A DNA stretch of 5,787 bases, from positions 1 through 5,787 of the forward strand of contig CAMWUP010000153.1 in assembly GCA_947177465.1 (NCBI GenBank), written 5' to 3'. Positions 5,160 through 5,787 of the stretch are shown in pieces. A program made the position numbers and the translations under genes. The notes below the pieces were generated by a model. The model saw only the letters and a program-made list of their open reading frames with translations. It was not told where the DNA came from and did not search any database. Positions within the stretch are counted from its first letter, which is position 1, and each line of letters begins with the position of its first letter. Source of the DNA: an uncultured Lachnospiraceae bacterium. Its GTDB lineage: Bacteria > Bacillota > Clostridia > Lachnospirales > Lachnospiraceae.

Positions 5160-5787
5160 TGACAGCCCCCATAAATCCATCCCTGTTTTCTTTCGCCGTC
5201 TCTGCAGGACGTGACAAGTCTGCGCTGGAATCCAGGGCACCCGGGAGTTCATAAAATACAGGTCCGTTCTTGTCTGACAGCCCTTCCTGTATACGGGCAA
5301 GCTCCGCTTCATCTGTAATCTTTTCCGCGTGCGCATAGCCTGCGGCGCGTGCTAATGCGGCAAATTCCGTCTGTCCGCAGTCTGTAGGCATGGCGCCCAC
5401 GGACTCATGCGCCTGATTGTTCAATACGATGTGGACATAATTTTCAGGCGCATGGGAAGCGATGAACGCCAGCGCACCCATATGCATAAGAACCGCGCCG
5501 TCGCCGTCGATGCAAATGACTTTTTTCTCCGGTTTCTCCTGTGCAATGCCAAAGGCTATCATGGAGGCATGTCCCATCCCCCCCACGGTCATAAAAATGG
5601 CGTCATGATTGCCAAAGAGCCGGTTACTCTGCTCATACAGCTCCCTTGAAATCTTGCCGGTGGTTGATACGATGCACGCGTCCTTCGGCGTCATTTCCAA
5701 AAGTCTGCCGAGCACCTGCTCCCGCACCAGCTTATTGCCGTTTTTCCAAGTAAACTTTTTGTCCGCTTCAAAAGTACCCTTTTTCAC
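5134..5787 (-). CDS. Phosphonopyruvate decarboxylase, C-terminal 218 residues (cut by window edge)
   Basis: Thiamine-diphosphate enzyme (AepY/Ppd type) that decarboxylates phosphonopyruvate to phosphonoacetaldehyde, the step that drives phosphonate biosynthesis after PEP mutase. Visible family marks, numbered from the right edge, are KKGTF (2-6), the opening of the C-terminal part; IVSTTGKISRELYE (39-52); TVGGMGHAS (67-75); the ThDP/Mg signature IDGDGAVLMHMG (93-104) ending at LNNQAHESVG (122-131); and a closing SRPAET...NRDGFM segment. Most relatives I recall have NNGAH where this has NNQAH. The GTG at the very edge is probably an internal valine, because the family is about 370-380 residues and the whole N-terminal pyrimidine-binding domain is missing. 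The gene is not broken; it runs out of the window. Its stop (TGA, 5136-5134) lies inside the dehydrogenase gene. A sulfopyruvate decarboxylase is the main alternative, but the motifs fit Ppd better. Confidence 0.88.
   Translation of the reverse strand: MKKGTFEADKKFTWKNGNKLVREQVLGRLLEMTPKDACIVSTTGKISRELYEQSNRLFGNHDAIFMTVGGMGHASMIAFGIAQEKPEKKVICIDGDGAVLMHMGALAFIASHAPENYVHIVLNNQAHESVGAMPTDCGQTEFAALARAAGYAHAEKITDEAELARIQEGLSDKNGPVFYELPGALDSSADLSRPAETAKENRDGFMGAVIKGTPSKY

Noticed and set aside
5785..5787. GTG at the right edge as the start of the decarboxylase
   Set aside because: The family has a whole N-terminal domain before this point, so the codon is most likely an internal valine of a gene that continues outside the window.
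1..5787. CRISPR array, tRNA or rRNA gene, insertion sequence, phage or defence module
   Set aside because: No regularly spaced repeats, RNA gene motifs, transposase or recombinase motifs, or terminal inverted repeats were seen on either strand.

Overview
The window looks like chromosomal DNA of a Firmicute, most likely a clostridium of the Lachnospiraceae type. This rests on the purine-rich GGAGG-type ribosome binding sites, GTG starts, a near-consensus sigma-A promoter and the gene content. The genus cannot be fixed from the sequence alone. No RNA gene, insertion sequence, CRISPR array or phage gene is visible.

Region 1 (1-2540, minus strand) reads like one operon. A strong promoter (TTGACG, 17 bp, TATAAT) near 2506-2534 drives ispE (MEP-pathway kinase). 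Two bases later comes a GntR/FCD-type regulator, then a small one-pass membrane protein of unknown function, then the N-terminal part of murI (glutamate racemase), which runs off the left edge. IspE feeds isoprenoid precursor, and hence the undecaprenyl carrier lipid; MurI makes D-glutamate. Both outputs serve peptidoglycan synthesis. Palindromes of GntR-operator type (TTGTATACAA and a spaced ATTGTA/TACAAT pair) sit over the promoter, so the operon may be autoregulated by its own second gene.

Region 2 (2472-2691) is the divergent intergenic region. Besides the promoter and operators it holds a bulged hairpin ahead of the next gene. No convincing plus-strand promoter was found.

Region 3 (2692-5159, plus strand) has an unrecognised two-pass membrane protein, a weak terminator-like hairpin, a YdeI/OmpD-associated (OmdA-type) protein and an iron-containing alcohol dehydrogenase of the YqhD/butanol dehydrogenase group. 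The YdeI-type gene is unusual: its conserved N-terminus, placed behind a textbook Shine-Dalgarno, begins at an ATA codon where an ATG would be expected.

Region 4 (5134-5787, minus strand) is the C-terminal part of a thiamine-diphosphate enzyme recognisable as phosphonopyruvate decarboxylase, a committed step of phosphonate biosynthesis. It converges on the dehydrogenase, and the two coding regions overlap by 26 bp at their 3' ends. The dehydrogenase could act on phosphonoacetaldehyde, the decarboxylase product, but its opposite orientation gives no operon support for this.

Overall this is mostly ordinary chromosome. The features most worth a second look are the ATA start, the operator array over the ispE promoter and the phosphonate/dehydrogenase junction. 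I see no clear new multi-gene system.
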